DNA of 64,000 nucleotides from Metridium senile (Eukaryota; Cnidaria; Anthozoa; Actiniaria; Metridiidae): NCBI GenBank assembly GCA_949775045.1, contig OX459104.1, positions 2,525,929 to 2,589,928 of the forward strand, read 5' to 3'. Shown piece by piece: positions 1 to 11,060 of this stretch (position 1 is its first letter; each line of letters starts with the position of its first letter). The notes under the pieces were generated by a model. It saw only the letters and a program-made list of their open reading frames with translations, ran no database searches and was not told where the DNA came from. The position numbers and the translations under genes were made by a program.

Positions 1-839
1 GTGGCCCTCCTAGGAGGGTAACCCTATCTCCATGTAAAGAGGCCCTAAGAATCTACTTTTGGCATACTACTTTTGTTCTAAGTATCTCAAATTTTTATTT
101 TGCAAATGTTACTTCAGTTTATTTCTCACATAGTTTCTTCTGGTCTTTTTCAGCTTTCAGCAACTTTCAAGTTCTTGGGAATCAAGATGTAGCTTATGGC
201 AAGAAATAAGCTTCTGAGAAATATCATCTTACTATATACCATATAGATATCAAATATCTACAAATCCCTATTATTTTTGTACAAAATCTGGATAAAAAAC
301 ATGAGAAAATAAAGGGGACACTTTTCACCAAAGAACAGTTGATCTAAATTGGTAATCGAACATCACTTGTTCGAAATTGATAATAGAATACTTGATCTAA
401 AGAGGTTATAGATCAAAAATATGAGCAAGGTTGTTAATAGAATACTCGTTCGTCGATTCGATGCAAAGGCACGTCTACCTTTCAAAATGGCGCAGGGAAC
501 TGCGAAAAGGACTAATCAGTTTAAATGACAAAAAGTCTAAATGTAAATTAAATCAAGAAATGAGTTAAATTTTCAAAGATCGATCACTTTCAATTACTAA
601 AGTGAGAGTGTATATTGAATAAAAATATATGTGTATAATGTGAGCGCTATATATGCATATGGGCGTATACAATACAATGTCATTTATAAAAGGTATAATT
701 ATATTTTGTGTTTTAATTCGTGGTTTATTTTTAATGAAATAAATAGTTGAAATGGCATGCTATATTTGATGTTTATATTTAATTTAGGTTTTGTCTGTTA
801 TGCAAGCTGCTATAATAAGCACAAAAAAAAAGTGCGGGA
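1..839. other. Intergenic, downstream of gene C
   Basis: No gene is seen. Bases 465-515 hold a fragment of the foldback repeat family found complete at 3768 and 9129 (shared core TTTCAAxATGGCGCAGGGAA). The rest is AT-rich and unremarkable. Confidence 0.6.
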
Positions 840-1345
840 AAAGGGTTAACTCGCAGGTAGATCACACTGATTTCTTGGGAGGTTAACGGGATTCGGGAAA
901 GCACGCGGGACGAAACATATAACGGGATGCCTCGTGGAAAATCTGCGGTAGAAGGAAAGGGATAACGAGAAAACACGCGAGGCGAAACATTTGACGGGAT
1001 GCCTCGTGGAGAATCTGGGTTCGAAGGAAAGGGATATGGCTAGTGTTTTAATTCGTGGGACGTTAGGGATAACTAGCAGGCAGATCACTGATTTCGCGGG
1101 ATACGGGATACGAGACACGGGACACGGGATGCGGGATGCGGGATGCACACGCAGGCTGAAACATTTAATTCGATGCCTCGTGGAAAATCTGCGATAGAAG
1201 GGACGGATAACGAGATGGCAGATCAGTGTTTTCGTGGGACGAGATTCTGGATACCGCGGGACAGCACGCGGAATGGAATGTTTTAATGGGATGACTCGTG
1301 GAAAATGGCGCGGGGAAGGACATTTCTGTAATGGAGACACGGAAG
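840..1345. repeat. GC-richer irregular minisatellite
   Basis: The phrase GGGATGCCTCGTGGAAAATC and close variants recur at about 925, 996, 1168 and 1282, with GAAACATTTGACGGGATG-like flanks. A 7-bp CGGGATN run occupies about 1094-1145. Open frames here on both strands look accidental. The region stands out from the AT-rich surroundings. Confidence 0.65.
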
Positions 1346-1635
1346 GTTTTAGGGAAAATGTCACAACTAAGGTAGTAAATATACGGAATATGGATTTCCG
1401 AACGAATAAAGCAAACTTTTAGTTAAAGATCGATCGTACATTTTAGGAGTGATATGAGCCTTTTTATGACAATACTTTTTAGACTTTTTGTTAATTTTTA
1501 TTTAATAAAATATTTTTACATCGATACAGTTATGTTTCTGTAGCTTCAACACCTTTGTGCTTTTACAATTTAATCCTTATTGTTTTAGACCTGTAAGTAC
1601 AAATGAAAATTTATTGTATTATTTTCTGTTTAGTG

Positions 1636-1641
1636 TTTATT
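1636..1641 (-). terminator. Candidate polyadenylation signal of gene C
   Basis: AATAAA on the minus strand, about 119 bases downstream of the gene C stop codon. A second AATAAA lies near 1497. This is a six-base match, so support is modest. Confidence 0.35.
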
Positions 1642-1759
1642 TGGTTATAAATGTTTTTGATCATTCTCATTTTAACGATAGGTAGTATAAAGAAATTTGT
1701 AACACCGTACACCTGACGGTAATTTTTGAATTGATATTATATTATAGTTATAATATTTC

Positions 1760-4700
1760 TTACTTTTTGTCTCCTGCTGATCGTCCGTGCCTATGAATTA
1801 TTCTGATGTTTGAACGGCTAACAATTGGGCTGCCACCACCTATATCGAGCAAGAAAACTTTAGAGTTTGGGCTACCTGTGGTTATTTGGCCGCCATTTTA
1901 AAATATCATTAAAATAAGTTCAAACTTCAAGAAGTGTGACATACCATAAGGATCAGATCCATAGTTGTCAAGATTGACATTGCGATGTCTAGCAGCTAAG
2001 TTCAATCTAGCTAAAAGGACAAAAAACAAACGAGATGATCCATATGATAGATAGTTAGTTAGTTATGCCGGAGCTAATATATAATCGTAATAAATGCTTA
2101 TGATAATGATGGTGTTGGTAATGATGATAATGATGAAATTAGCAGGTGATGATGATGAAGATATAAAACAAACAAGATAATCAAAATACTAATAGTAATG
2201 CCGTTGCAAATAATCGTAATGATGTTGTTGATGATGGCGATGATTATCTATATGATTATAATGAAGATGCTGAACGAATGATAATAATAAATTCTCATTA
2301 TAATGACGATGGGGGTAATGATGATGATGATGGTGTGGTGATGATGACAATAGCTGGTGTTGATAAAGATAATGTTTTCAATGATGATTTTGATGAAGAT
2401 GCTGAACGGATGATAATGATAAATGCTCATTATGATGACGGTGGTGGTAATGATGATGATGGTGGTGGTGGTGGTGGTGGTGGTGGTGGTGGTGGTGGTG
2501 TGGTGATGACGACAATAGCTGGTGTTGACGATGATGATATTTTCAATGATGATAATAATGATAATAAAGATATTGAGTCAGTCTCTCCTTACCAATGTAG
2601 TTTCGTTTTTCATTGATGTTCATTTGTTTTCTTTGGAACATGGGTCTTGGGTTGGCATGGAAGTCACTACCAGCTTTAGCAAACAAGATAGTGAGTACAC
2701 GAGCAGACAGATAAAATAAGCAATAGCAAATCAAATAAAAGCCTAAATAGCAATAGTATATATACGCATGGAAACTAGCGAGTAAACTAGTATAGGCTGC
2801 GTCGGTGTTTGATATAAACGATAGGTAATATAATGAAATTTGTAACACAATAAAAAATGCTACCTTAACTTTACTGACGTTTCGAGCTATAGCCCTTTTC
2901 ATTCTATTACCTATCGTATAAATACGCAGGTAATTATAGAAAATCGCGCACGATGATTGGTTCAGCGTTTCGCGGGAGCCTTTACAAATGAGAATCAGAT
3001 AGATTTTTTTTGAAAGGGGCTGTAAATTTCTATTAATTAAACAATTATTCCCCTCAGAATGGATGGATATCGGCGAATAATTGTTAAGGGAATTAGAAGG
3101 ATCAATAATTTACCTGGATATTGCTGCATGTAGCCAACAGATCGTTTACCCCTGCGAGATATCATAGGGCTGCCGATACCTAAAATAAAGAATCAAAGGC
3201 TCCCAATGGTTAATTCGTGGATTGTTTAGATGGTCAATACTACTTGTATAAGTCATTGCCAACACGATACGTAATGCATTAAGTTACAAAGGCGATATTA
3301 GACATCATCGATGTCCACCTAAGACTCTAATACAAATCTATTGATTATCTATTTGTAAATATTATTGATATATATAGTCCTTTACATTTCATAAAATAGT
3401 CATATTATAAATGATTTTATAAACGTATTACAGGGTTCGTGCTGATGTCAGTAAACAAAATCTAAGGAGTTTTTAAGGAGTTTTTGCTGATTTTCTAAAA
3501 TTCAAGGGCTTTTCAAGTGCCCTTAAAAACGTAAATCAAATTTAAGGAGTTTTCAAGGAGTTTAAGGAGTAGCACGAACCCTGGTATTATGTAGTAATAG
3601 ATATATTTATATAGATTTTTTTTTTCTTATATATCAATATTTAAATGATTTATATTTCAGCCGGCCCGGCGGCTGCTAGGAGTTATGTAATAAAGCTATC
3701 CTATCCTATCCTATCCTATCCACCATGTTTACTTCGATGTCAGCACATTTGTGGGCGAAATTCTTGCAATAGCCCCCTTTACAGCTCCCTACGTCATTTT
3801 GAAAGGTAACCGGGCCTTTGAATCGAAGATATACGAACGTTGAGACTGCAATGATAGAGACCTTTTCACACCTTGTGGGACAACTATTCACGTGTCTCTA
3901 TTATTGCTCAACGTTCTTTTCGCTTTGAAGCAAAGTCCTGGCTACCTTTCAAGATGGCGCAGGAAACTGTGAAAGGGACTATTCATTAGGAAAGCCAAAT
4001 TTCATACCGTAAGGGTCACTTCCGGCTCTGTCATAGTAGACATTACGGTGTCTGGCAGCTCTGTTCAGTTGCGCTTTTAAAGGAAACAACACTTCATATT
4101 TAATCGAAATTCAGGCAAATATCAACATGTCAGTTGACTTCAGGTAGCCCAAGCTCACTATCTGTGGTGTTAAAAGCCTTATATGGGAGAAGTTACAAAA
4201 TTTGTATAAATAATAAAAATAAACGAATTAATTCTTGTCAAGGGAGAGAAAATTTTCCACTACTCGCTCAAAACTGCTCCAAATGACCTGAAACTTCACA
4301 GGGAGTCAAAGTAAAAAACAAGAAACAAGTATACAAATTTTGTATATTTTTAAAATCGCAGTATATTCTCTCATATAAGGCTCATAAGACCACAGATAGT
4401 GAGCTTGGGCTACCTGTGTTGTGTGTTGAATTCGAAATTACTGAATGTAGGTAAATGAGTGTGTAGTCAGAGTTTATGTGTAATTTAGTACAAACAACAA
4501 CAAAACCAAAAGGTAAAAGCTAGCAAAGAAAATAATATAATTATGTCCCAATTTTATTTTGTCTTTATTTGCCACTAGATTACAAAAGTCAGGATAACAT
4601 TTTTGCATTTATTTAAAATAAAGAATAATATTTTACGTCGGAAGTCCCAGCCGGCGGTGCGTTCATTTTACTCCCCTCTCTCCATCAGTGCTCCGTTTTA

Positions 4701-5390
4701 CGAGTATTTAAAGCTACTTAAGACCCCGTCTACACGGATCCGGATACTTTTGAAACCGCATACTTTTTGATGCGAATCGGCCTATCGTCCACACGAATCC
4801 AGTGAATCCGGTCACCGAAACCGCATACTTTTGAATTGAAAACGATCAACAGGATTCGTGTGGACGCAAATATTTCTATGCGGTTTCAGCCGGATCGGAT
4901 TCGTGTAGAAGAGGCCTAAAGCTACACGGAAAGAAGACAAGTTGAAACAAGGATGCGAGGTCACTGGGAATCGGAACTCGGGACCTCTCGCACAGAACGC
5001 CACGCACTTACCAACTGTGCTCTCCTTGCTTCTTAAAATTTGTATGCTAAAATTATCCAATAACACATACCAATTGTGTATCTCTTGTCATCGTCAGCGG
5101 ATCGTCCACCTACGGGAATCTTCTCAGCGTACGGTGTAGCTCCGAAAACTTGTCGATTGATGGATGCTAGGTAAGCAATTAGTATACATTTTAACATGAG
5201 TAGCAAATTTTACGTAATGTTAAACTGGACAACAACTGCAATATATTTATTACTCTACAGCTGTAAAGGTTTACATGTAATAAGTCATATATATGCAAAA
5301 CTAATAAATGTATACAAAGAAAAAGAAGAGAAGAAGAAATAGAAGAAGAAGAAGAAAAAGAAGAAGAAGAAGAAGAAGAAGAAGAAGAAG

Positions 5391-5421
<31 letters not shown>

Positions 5422-6042
5422 GCTTATCAATTCAAGGACGAACTCTTAAAAGAAGTGAAGGGAACGGATCAGCAAAGAAGAAACGCAGTTCTAGAACCTC
5501 TAAATAGACTGGGCGATGGGAGAAAAAAACTGGAGGAAAATATGAAGGACCGGAAGGAGGAATATCTAAAATATTTTGGGATGGGATATAAACGCTATAG
5601 AATTAAAGCGGAGAGATAATAATTATAATAATAATAATAATATAATATGCCTTTATTTATCAACGGTGTCTCATCAGGTTACAAAATTACAATTACAAAA
5701 TTACTTAATAAAACCATATTATGGAATCTACTTATATGTACAAAAGAGGGGCTTTTCAATGTGTTTTCCTATTTCCTCTTACTAAACCCATAGAGTTGAA
5801 TCCTCGTTTATGACTAAGGGGCTGTTTATATGAAGGCGAGCTGTCCCTGCTAGCCGGGATAACTCTATTGTTTTAAATTCCCCTGAGGACACAAAACAAT
5901 AGAGTTATCCCGGCTAGAAGGGACAACTCGCCTTCATATATACAGCCCCTAAGCAAGGTTGGAAAAACTAGGCCATGAACAACTTACCACTTGTGGCAGC
6001 CAGAAGACCAGCAAGGAAAAACAGACTGATTAGAAGGTGCAT
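1760..6042 (-). CDS. Gene C: small secreted protein from five mini-exons, duplicated exon pair
   Basis: Exons: 5988-6042 (signal peptide MHLLISLFFLAGLLAATS), 4008-4073, 3114-3179, 1945-2010, 1760-1839 (stop TAA). All introns are phase 1; three internal exons are exactly 66 bases; the product is 110 residues. The exons at 4.0 and 1.9 kb are homologous (LNRAARHRNV..GSDPYG and LNLAARHRNV..GSDPYG). Those at 3.1 and 1.8 kb are weakly homologous (GIGSPMISRRGKRSVGYM and GGGSPIVSRSNIRIIHRH). The RRGKR stretch is a plausible proprotein-convertase site, so a processed peptide precursor is possible. A polyadenylation signal on the minus strand lies at 1636-1641, about 119 bases after the stop. The introns carry MITEs at 3431, 3768, 4141, 4718 and 5818. 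No known family is recognised. Other exons between 4.1 and 5.9 kb cannot be excluded. Confidence 0.68.
2110..2575. repeat. GAT/GGT microsatellite with a ~130-bp tandem duplication
   Basis: GATGAAGATGCTGAACG starts at about 2261 and again at 2392. Each time it is followed by the same body (TCATTATxATGACG, then a GAT/GGT run, then GACAATAGCTGGTGTTGA). A pure GGT run lies at 2461-2500. It sits downstream of a gene C intron 3 border, in non-coding DNA. Confidence 0.7.
2755..2935. repeat. Dispersed repeat with GACGTTTCGAGCT core
   Basis: It contains AACTAGCGAGTAAACTAG, GGCTGCGTCGGTGTTTGATA, GGTAATATAATGAAATTTG and TTACTGACGTTTCGAGC. The same blocks recur at 15.3-15.9 kb, 24.57-24.69 kb and in part at 1680-1720. 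It looks like the end of a non-autonomous retroelement. Confidence 0.65.
3431..3583. mobile_element. MITE with CAGGGTTCGTGCT terminal repeats
   Basis: A 13-bp perfect inverted repeat (CAGGGTTCGTGCT and AGCACGAACCCTG) bounds 153 bp. The flanking bases GTATTA (3425-3430 and 3584-3589) look like a target-site duplication. The CAGGG start is typical of hAT-like elements. The interior repeats TAAGGAGTTTT. It lies in a gene C intron. Confidence 0.75.
3768..3983. mobile_element. Foldback MITE, complete copy
   Basis: The ends are AATAG(T/C)CCCCTTT and AAAGGGACTATT. Long inverted arms (about 85 bp) run through TTTCAAGATGGCGCAGG and CGGGCCTTTG. The same family occurs at 9129-9568, interrupted, and as a fragment at 465-515. 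Confidence 0.75.
4141..4416. mobile_element. MITE with 28-bp perfect terminal inverted repeats
   Basis: CAGGTAGCCCAAGCTCACTA with the next eight bases (TCTGTGGT) is matched exactly in reverse complement at 4389-4416. Part of the same end occurs near 1868-1884. It has no coding capacity. It lies in gene C intron 1. Confidence 0.75.
4718..4920. mobile_element. MITE with TACACGGATCCGG-type ends
   Basis: The inverted ends (TTAAGACCCCGTCTACACG against CGTGTAGAAGAGGCCTAA) enclose repeated ACCGCATACTTTTGA and ACACGAATCC phrases. The flanks read TTA/TAA. I know similar sequences from cnidarian and other invertebrate genomes, from memory only. Confidence 0.65.
5319..5420. repeat. (GAA)n microsatellite
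   Basis: About 100 bp of GAA/AAG triplets. Open frames of poly-Arg or poly-Ser across it are artefacts of the triplet repeat. Confidence 0.9.
5818..5949. mobile_element. Hairpin MITE (TAA target duplication)
   Basis: Near-perfect arms of about 58 bp (GGGGCTGTTTATATGAAGGC to AACTCTATTGTTTT and its reverse complement) are flanked by TAA on both sides (5815-5817, 5950-5952). This is the pattern of PIF/Harbinger-type MITEs. It ends 38 bp from the gene C signal-peptide exon donor. Confidence 0.8.
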
Positions 6043-7279
6043 CTTTCCCTGTAGATTATAGGAGAAAAACATGTTTTGTCATGACAAGTGTAGGAGGACG
6101 TGATCTACTGTTCGAAATATATTACTTCAATAATTTAATTTGAAGGCAGTTTGGCTCTCAAAGGTATATTAGAATGTGACTAGATGTCTACAGTTGCATC
6201 TCCTTATTTAAAGATATATATATTAAGGTTTAAGAGAGCTACCCGAGAAGGCCAACGATATATATGTGATAAAATAAAAAATGTGTAATGTGTTTTTTTT
6301 TTTTTTTCTTTAAAATAAAGGCAACCTTCTTCTTTAAAATAATCGTTTTGTAAAATAAAAACAAATAAAAATTTTCGAGCAGTCTTCTATTTCAAAAGCA
6401 TTAATTTTACTGGAATTTAATTTCCTTTTTGACAAAAATTTCTGTTTTGAATATCATAATTTTCAGATTGACCAGCAGAACGATTAGGCCATACCAGTAT
6501 TTCTGAGTAATATGAAGGAAAACACCATTTTAACTTGAAAGCAGTTCACCTATCTATATATAGACGATCATTTTAAACGGCCGACATTCCTGAAATGTAG
6601 GAAACCTAGAAGCAACATTTCTAATCAGTAGCAAAGAGGCTACTGACAATTAAAAGATTTTTGAACAGAAGTACTAGAAAACCAAATCCATCACAAACAT
6701 GAATCAATAATATTTGCAAGCCGTTTAATTGTGAAAATATCTCTTCATAAACTCGAGAATTTCCGAAATCATATTGTATTTGAATTGAATGTCAAATAGA
6801 AATAAAAAGTAATAATTTTAATGAGAGAAAAAGGCAAAATAACACTGTGTTCTTACCTTGTATTTATTCCAAGTTTTACTTCTCGTCAAATACGGTCTCA
6901 CACCCACTGTGCTAATCGATATATAAAACGGGTACTTGTCTGTCCTTTCATGGTACCCGTATGCCAACAACGGCTATGATTGGCTGAGAGTTGTACAACA
7001 TCAGGTGTTATCAGGTGACCACGGTCAAAGATTACAGCGCGTTGCATTGAGGTTAGACTTGCAATAACTTAATTCTTAATCAATTTCAAGATGTTTTAAT
7101 GTGACTCAATTTTGATTTTTTTTAAGCAATGACAATGACCGTTATGACAGTACACGTTTTTGGACTTAAAACTACTGCTTTGATTTTATGTCAAGAAAAT
7201 ACATGACCAGTCCAATCAATGACGTTAGATACATTAATAATAAATCGCGTGATGTCTCAGGTTTATAGCCATACTTTAC
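6043..7279. other. Region upstream of gene C
   Basis: No coding sequence is seen. A splice-acceptor-like tctacag ends 6 bases before the gene C ATG. A TTTAAATAAGG TATA-like string lies on the minus strand near 6205-6215. An inverted CCAAT (ATTGG) lies near 6980. None of these is strong on its own. Confidence 0.4.
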
Positions 7280-7640
7280 ATAAGCCGTGTTCAATTTGGG
7301 ATCACCCAGATGAAGATGTTGAAGAGTGCTTAATTAAAATTGGTACTTCAAATCAAAGGGATATTTTGATGGAATTAGTATAGCACTTCAATTCTTATCA
7401 AAAGATTAATAATAATAATTATTTTAATAAACAGCCGTGTTCAATTTGGGATCACCCATCGTTAAAATTGGTACTTCAAATCAAAATGATATTTTGATGG
7501 AATAAGTATAGAACTTTTACGAGAATCGAAAAGGTTATTTCTTGATAATTATTTTAATAAACAGCCGTGTTCAATTTGGGATCACCCAGATCAAGATGTT
7601 GAAAAATCCTTTAAATTGGTACTTCAAATCGAAGGGATAT
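7280..7640. repeat. Three-copy tandem repeat (~130-150 bp)
   Basis: GCCGTGTTCAATTTGGGATC starts near 7283, 7433 and 7563. Each is followed by ATTGGTACTTCAAATC and a GATATTTT block. Copies differ by small deletions. Non-coding. Confidence 0.75.
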
Positions 7641-7848
7641 TTTATGGGTTTTATCGATTCTTACCAAAACATTTTAACAAATTTTAACAAATTTTAACAA
7701 ATTGTAACTAATTGTAATTAGCGTCGCTTCATGCAGGCTGCTTATTTTAGAGCTCCCTAAGATTTTCGACTTTTATTTCCCTCTATACGGTTAATTATCA
7801 GTCAGTTCTACGGTACTTGGTGTATTATCGTTGTTGTGAACTCTAGCA

Positions 7849-8055
7849 ATGATTCGTTACACAAGCAATTTCCTGCTATCGCGATGTATGAAGTGGGAAG
7901 AGTTTGGTGTTGATATTCAAACTTCCCGCCATTGTTCCAGTCCAAAAATTCACAAACCACCGTTGGATTACTCTACTTGGTCGACCTTAAAATCACTCGG
8001 TCTTCTACGACGTTTTCGTGGTTGTCGGGGAGGACGGTCATCAAATGATGTATAA
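7849..8055 (+). pseudogene. LINE-like N-terminal ORF fragment
   Basis: A 68-codon open frame ends in a SLGLLRRFRGCRGGR-type segment. This resembles the stretch that precedes the endonuclease domain in CR1/L2-like LINE proteins. No endonuclease or reverse transcriptase follows, so it would be a 5' relic. The match is short and from memory. Confidence 0.35.
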
Positions 8056-8655
8056 TATGTGAGAAAAAAATTTAATGCGATGCGCTAGTGATTTTTTAAA
8101 CTGAGAGACCCATTTCGACCCCGCGAAGGGTTACAGTACCCTTAATAGTAGATGGTAGAAAATATTAAAATAGACAAGTAAACCACCATTATAAATTCTG
8201 TTTATTACAAAATAATTATGTTTAGATCGACATTTTTCTAAAAATTTGAATAAAATTTATATTTGTGTGTAGATACAATCACTTGATGTTTTATATAATA
8301 TTTGATGATTTATATGGTTTAATTTTCGATGATTTATTTGCTTTATTTGTAATTTTATGTTTAATTGTTGTTTTTATACATTGTATTATTTTTACTATTT
8401 TCGATTGTTGTTGTAATTATGTATCAATTAATTACATTATGTCACATGCATCCATGGTTACCACAATCCCCGTATGTAATGTTTAGGACCCATTCCTTTT
8501 GTCAGAGCCTATTAAATGAATAATAAAATTGAATTGATTTTACAAATTGATGTTTGTAGTCTTACGTTTTTTAATAAATTCATATTTCTATGTACAATTT
8601 TGGCCATCATTGTTATTGTTTTGTTATTACTTCGGATAAGAATCTATAGTTAGAT

Positions 8656-8828
8656 TTAGCCTCCTCCGCAGCCAGCTCTTTTGGGGTTCCTTTGGAATAA
8701 AAACGAACGAGAAAGACTGGAGAAGAAGGAAAAATGAGGGGAATGGTGCCCATTCTTCCCCGGCTATGGTCCAAAGGAACCCCAATAAACCAAAGGAATC
8801 TCAAAGGGGTGGAATGTAGAGGAGGCTA
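8656..8828. mobile_element. Short MITE with TTAGCCTCCTC ends
   Basis: An 11-bp perfect terminal inverted repeat (TTAGCCTCCTC and GAGGAGGCTAA), with internal inverted pieces (GGGGTTCCTTTGG against CCAAAGGAACCCC). 173 bp, non-coding. Confidence 0.65.
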
Positions 8829-9128
8829 AGTTAGATTGTGTGTTATTACATTTTCTTAGTTCAGAAAAGTGAACATGCATAATTAGCATTTGTTTAAGGT
8901 TTAAATGACTAAGTGTTTAAAATGTCGCCTATACCTTAATTCTTATGTTAGTTCAAATGGTTATATCATTAATAGTAGGTTTGTTATTATGTTTTCTACA
9001 TCTTTAGATAAAGGTTGTTCTTTTTTATAACTGGTGCTAGTGTTATCTAGGACATCATCCATGCGCATGCGTTGATGATCTGTTAGCAAGCAAACATGCA
9101 TTGGTTATCATTGAGTTTAGTATTGGTC

Positions 9129-9373
9129 AATAGTTTCCTTCACAGTTCCCTGCGTCATCTTGAAAGGTAACCGGGCCTTTGCATCGAAGAGAGACGAACG
9201 TGGCATGGTTGGCCAAGTGGTGAGAGCACCAGCCTTTCACCGCTGTGATCTGGGTTCGATTCCCAGCAAAAATCAACACGTGAGGAGTGATGTATGAAAA
9301 ATATTTAATGTAGAGACGGTGAGAGCCACTAAATATGTGGATATACATGCTGCTGTGAAGCAATTATCATTCA

Positions 9374-9461
<88 letters not shown>

Positions 9462-9568
9462 TGAACTTGCAATGAAACGTGTCGCTATCATTGCAACGTT
9501 CGTCTCGCTTCGATGCAAAGGCCCGGCTACCTTTCAAGATGGCGCAGGGAACTGTGAAAGGGACTATT
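9129..9568. mobile_element. Foldback MITE interrupted by a SINE and (ATT)n
   Basis: It has the same ends as the element at 3768 (AATAGT...GTTCCCTGCG and CGCAGGGAAC...ACTATT). The two arms are separated by a tRNA-derived sequence from 9197 and an ATT tail at 9377-9460. The left arm stops exactly where the tRNA-like head begins. Confidence 0.75.
9197..9460 (+). mobile_element. tRNA-derived SINE with (ATT)n tail
   Basis: An A-box-like TGGCCAAGTGG and a B-box GGTTCGATTCC are present, with a perfect CTGGG/CCCAG T-stem and a CAGC/GCTG anticodon stem. The loop carries TTC. The acceptor arm does not pair, so this is a SINE head and not a working tRNA. The body (AACACGTGAG, TATTTAATGTAGAG, GGTGAGAG) matches copies at 10905 and, inverted, 13655. 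Confidence 0.65.
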
Positions 9569-9594
9569 TGCTGCTCTAAAGCTATTTGTCAAAG

Positions 9595-9790
9595 TAACAT
9601 TATTATAATGATTATAATATAATTTTGATGATGATGATAGAGATGATGGTCATGATGATGATGGCAGTAATGAGGATGATGATGATGAGAGTGAAGTGAT
9701 GATGGTGGCAATTAATGATGATGATGATACTGACGACGATGAATGGTAATGGTAATGTTGATGTTGATGTTAATGATGATGGTTTATAAA
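9595..9790. repeat. GAT-rich degenerate microsatellite
   Basis: Imperfect GATGATGAT runs with GTT and GGT interruptions. No other signal is seen. Confidence 0.7.
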
Positions 9791-10025
9791 ATAATTGGGA
9801 TAGTACGTGCGCGTTGATTGGTCAAACAACCGTGTTTCATGAGAGCATGAAACACACCTACGTCATTTTCAAGCGCGCGCGCTCATTCAACGGTCAGTTT
9901 TTTCGTTGTTTTGATCTTTCGCGCGCGCTTATTGGTCATTTTCGATGAAATGCAACGTAGGGAGAAATGACATCGTCAAACGAATAATAGGGGATTTTTT
10001 TCTTCTTATCGCGCGATTGTTATTT

Positions 10026-10222
10026 TATAAAAGAAATGAAACACGTCTATAGTTTTTTTCACAGGCTTATGAAAACCTCGATACGTTTGGGAGAATACTC
10101 GAGCAGGTCCAAACACTCGACTTCGTCTCGTGTTTGGACTGATCTGCCCACGAATTCTCCCAAACGCATCTCGGTTTTCATTAGCACGTGAAAACACAGA
10201 AGACGTATTTCATTTCTTAAAT
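10026..10222. mobile_element. Diverged copy of the long palindromic element
   Basis: The left arm (GAAATGAAACACGTCT...GATACGTTTGGGAGAATA) and right arm (ATTCTCCCAAACGCATCTCG...GTATTTCATTTCTT) match the element at 58383-58645. The left arm is more diverged. Confidence 0.75.
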
Positions 10223-10258
10223 GATGATGCCGGTATTTAGATGATGAGAGTGAGGATC

Positions 10259-10672
10259 AATAGTCCTTTTGCAACACGTGACCCTGCCGAGTCACGTGAC
10301 CCTACCCCTTTTTAAATCGAACAGCTGCGTCAAAATGAACAGCAGAAATGAAAAGAGCACCCCAATCTCAGCTCATAAAATGTAACACGAGGAAAATGGC
10401 ATTAAATTTAAAATTCAACATTTTATTTGAATTTGTATGGGAAGCTTTGCCATCCAGTGCATATTGTCCATACAAATCCTTAAAAAATATTGAATTTTAT
10501 ATTTGAATAATGCCATTTCTCCTATACTAAATATTTATCAGCTAAAACTTTGTCTTGTTACTAATATTGAGGTGCTCTTTTCATTTCCGATGTTTATTTT
10601 GACACAGCTGCTCGATTTAAAAGGAGTAGGGTCATGTGACACGATAGGGTCACGTGTTGCAAAAGACCTATT
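10259..10672. mobile_element. MITE family with TTTTGCAACACGTGACC ends, copy 1
   Basis: Terminal inverted repeats read AATAGTCCTTTTGCAACACG against CGTGTTGCAAAAGACCTATT. Inner inverted pieces (AAATCGAACAGCTG, GAAATGAAAAGAGCAC, TTTGCCATCC) are shared with a second copy at 49455-49880. Confidence 0.8.
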
Positions 10673-10904
10673 GAAGATGATAATCAAAGGTACAATTTTA
10701 AAACTCATCCAAGGTTATGCAAGAAAATGAAACAGCTCAACATATCTAAATCTGTTTTAAGTTCTTATAATATTCGAAATTATCACGTACCTCCAAAAGA
10801 TCACTTGAACTCTTTTACTATCATCTTCATCATAAGCGTTCTACAATTTGAAAAAGAACAAATTGATACATTTCATGTTTTCTTGCATATCCCTAGCTAA
10901 TTCC

Positions 10905-11060
10905 GCATAAAAATGAACATGTGAGCCGAGTTGTGTGCAAAATAATTAACGTAGAGGTAGTGAGTGTGTGTCTGAGTCTCCCCAATTAGTAGGGCACACG
11001 TGTCCAGTTAGAAAGATTGAGACATTAATAAAGTGATTTATTCATCTATTTATTTTTTTA
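10905..11060 (+). mobile_element. SINE fragment (headless)
   Basis: AAAATGAACATGTGAG, ATTAACGTAGAGGTAGTGAG and GGGCACACGTGTCC match the body of the SINE at 9197 and the inverted copy at 13655. The sequence ends in an ATTTATT-rich tail. Confidence 0.6.

Noticed and set aside
846..1364. 172-codon minus-strand frame rich in Arg/Pro/Ser
   Set aside because: It spans the irregular minisatellite and its composition follows the repeat.
5308..5619. Poly-Arg plus Lys/Glu-rich open frame (103 codons) on the plus strand
   Set aside because: It starts inside a GAA microsatellite. The downstream 60 codons show no family I recognise and run into ATA repeats. It could be a retroelement scrap.
9197..9270. 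tRNA-Glu gene
   Set aside because: A and B boxes and the T-stem are present, but the acceptor stem does not pair, and the sequence continues into a SINE body shared with two other loci.
10797..10847. Small minus-strand exon-like segment (ttgtag| ... GGAG|GTACGT) that might end gene D
   Set aside because: At phase 1 it gives a stop after three codons. It is open only at phase 0, which does not fit the gene D exons. Left unassigned.
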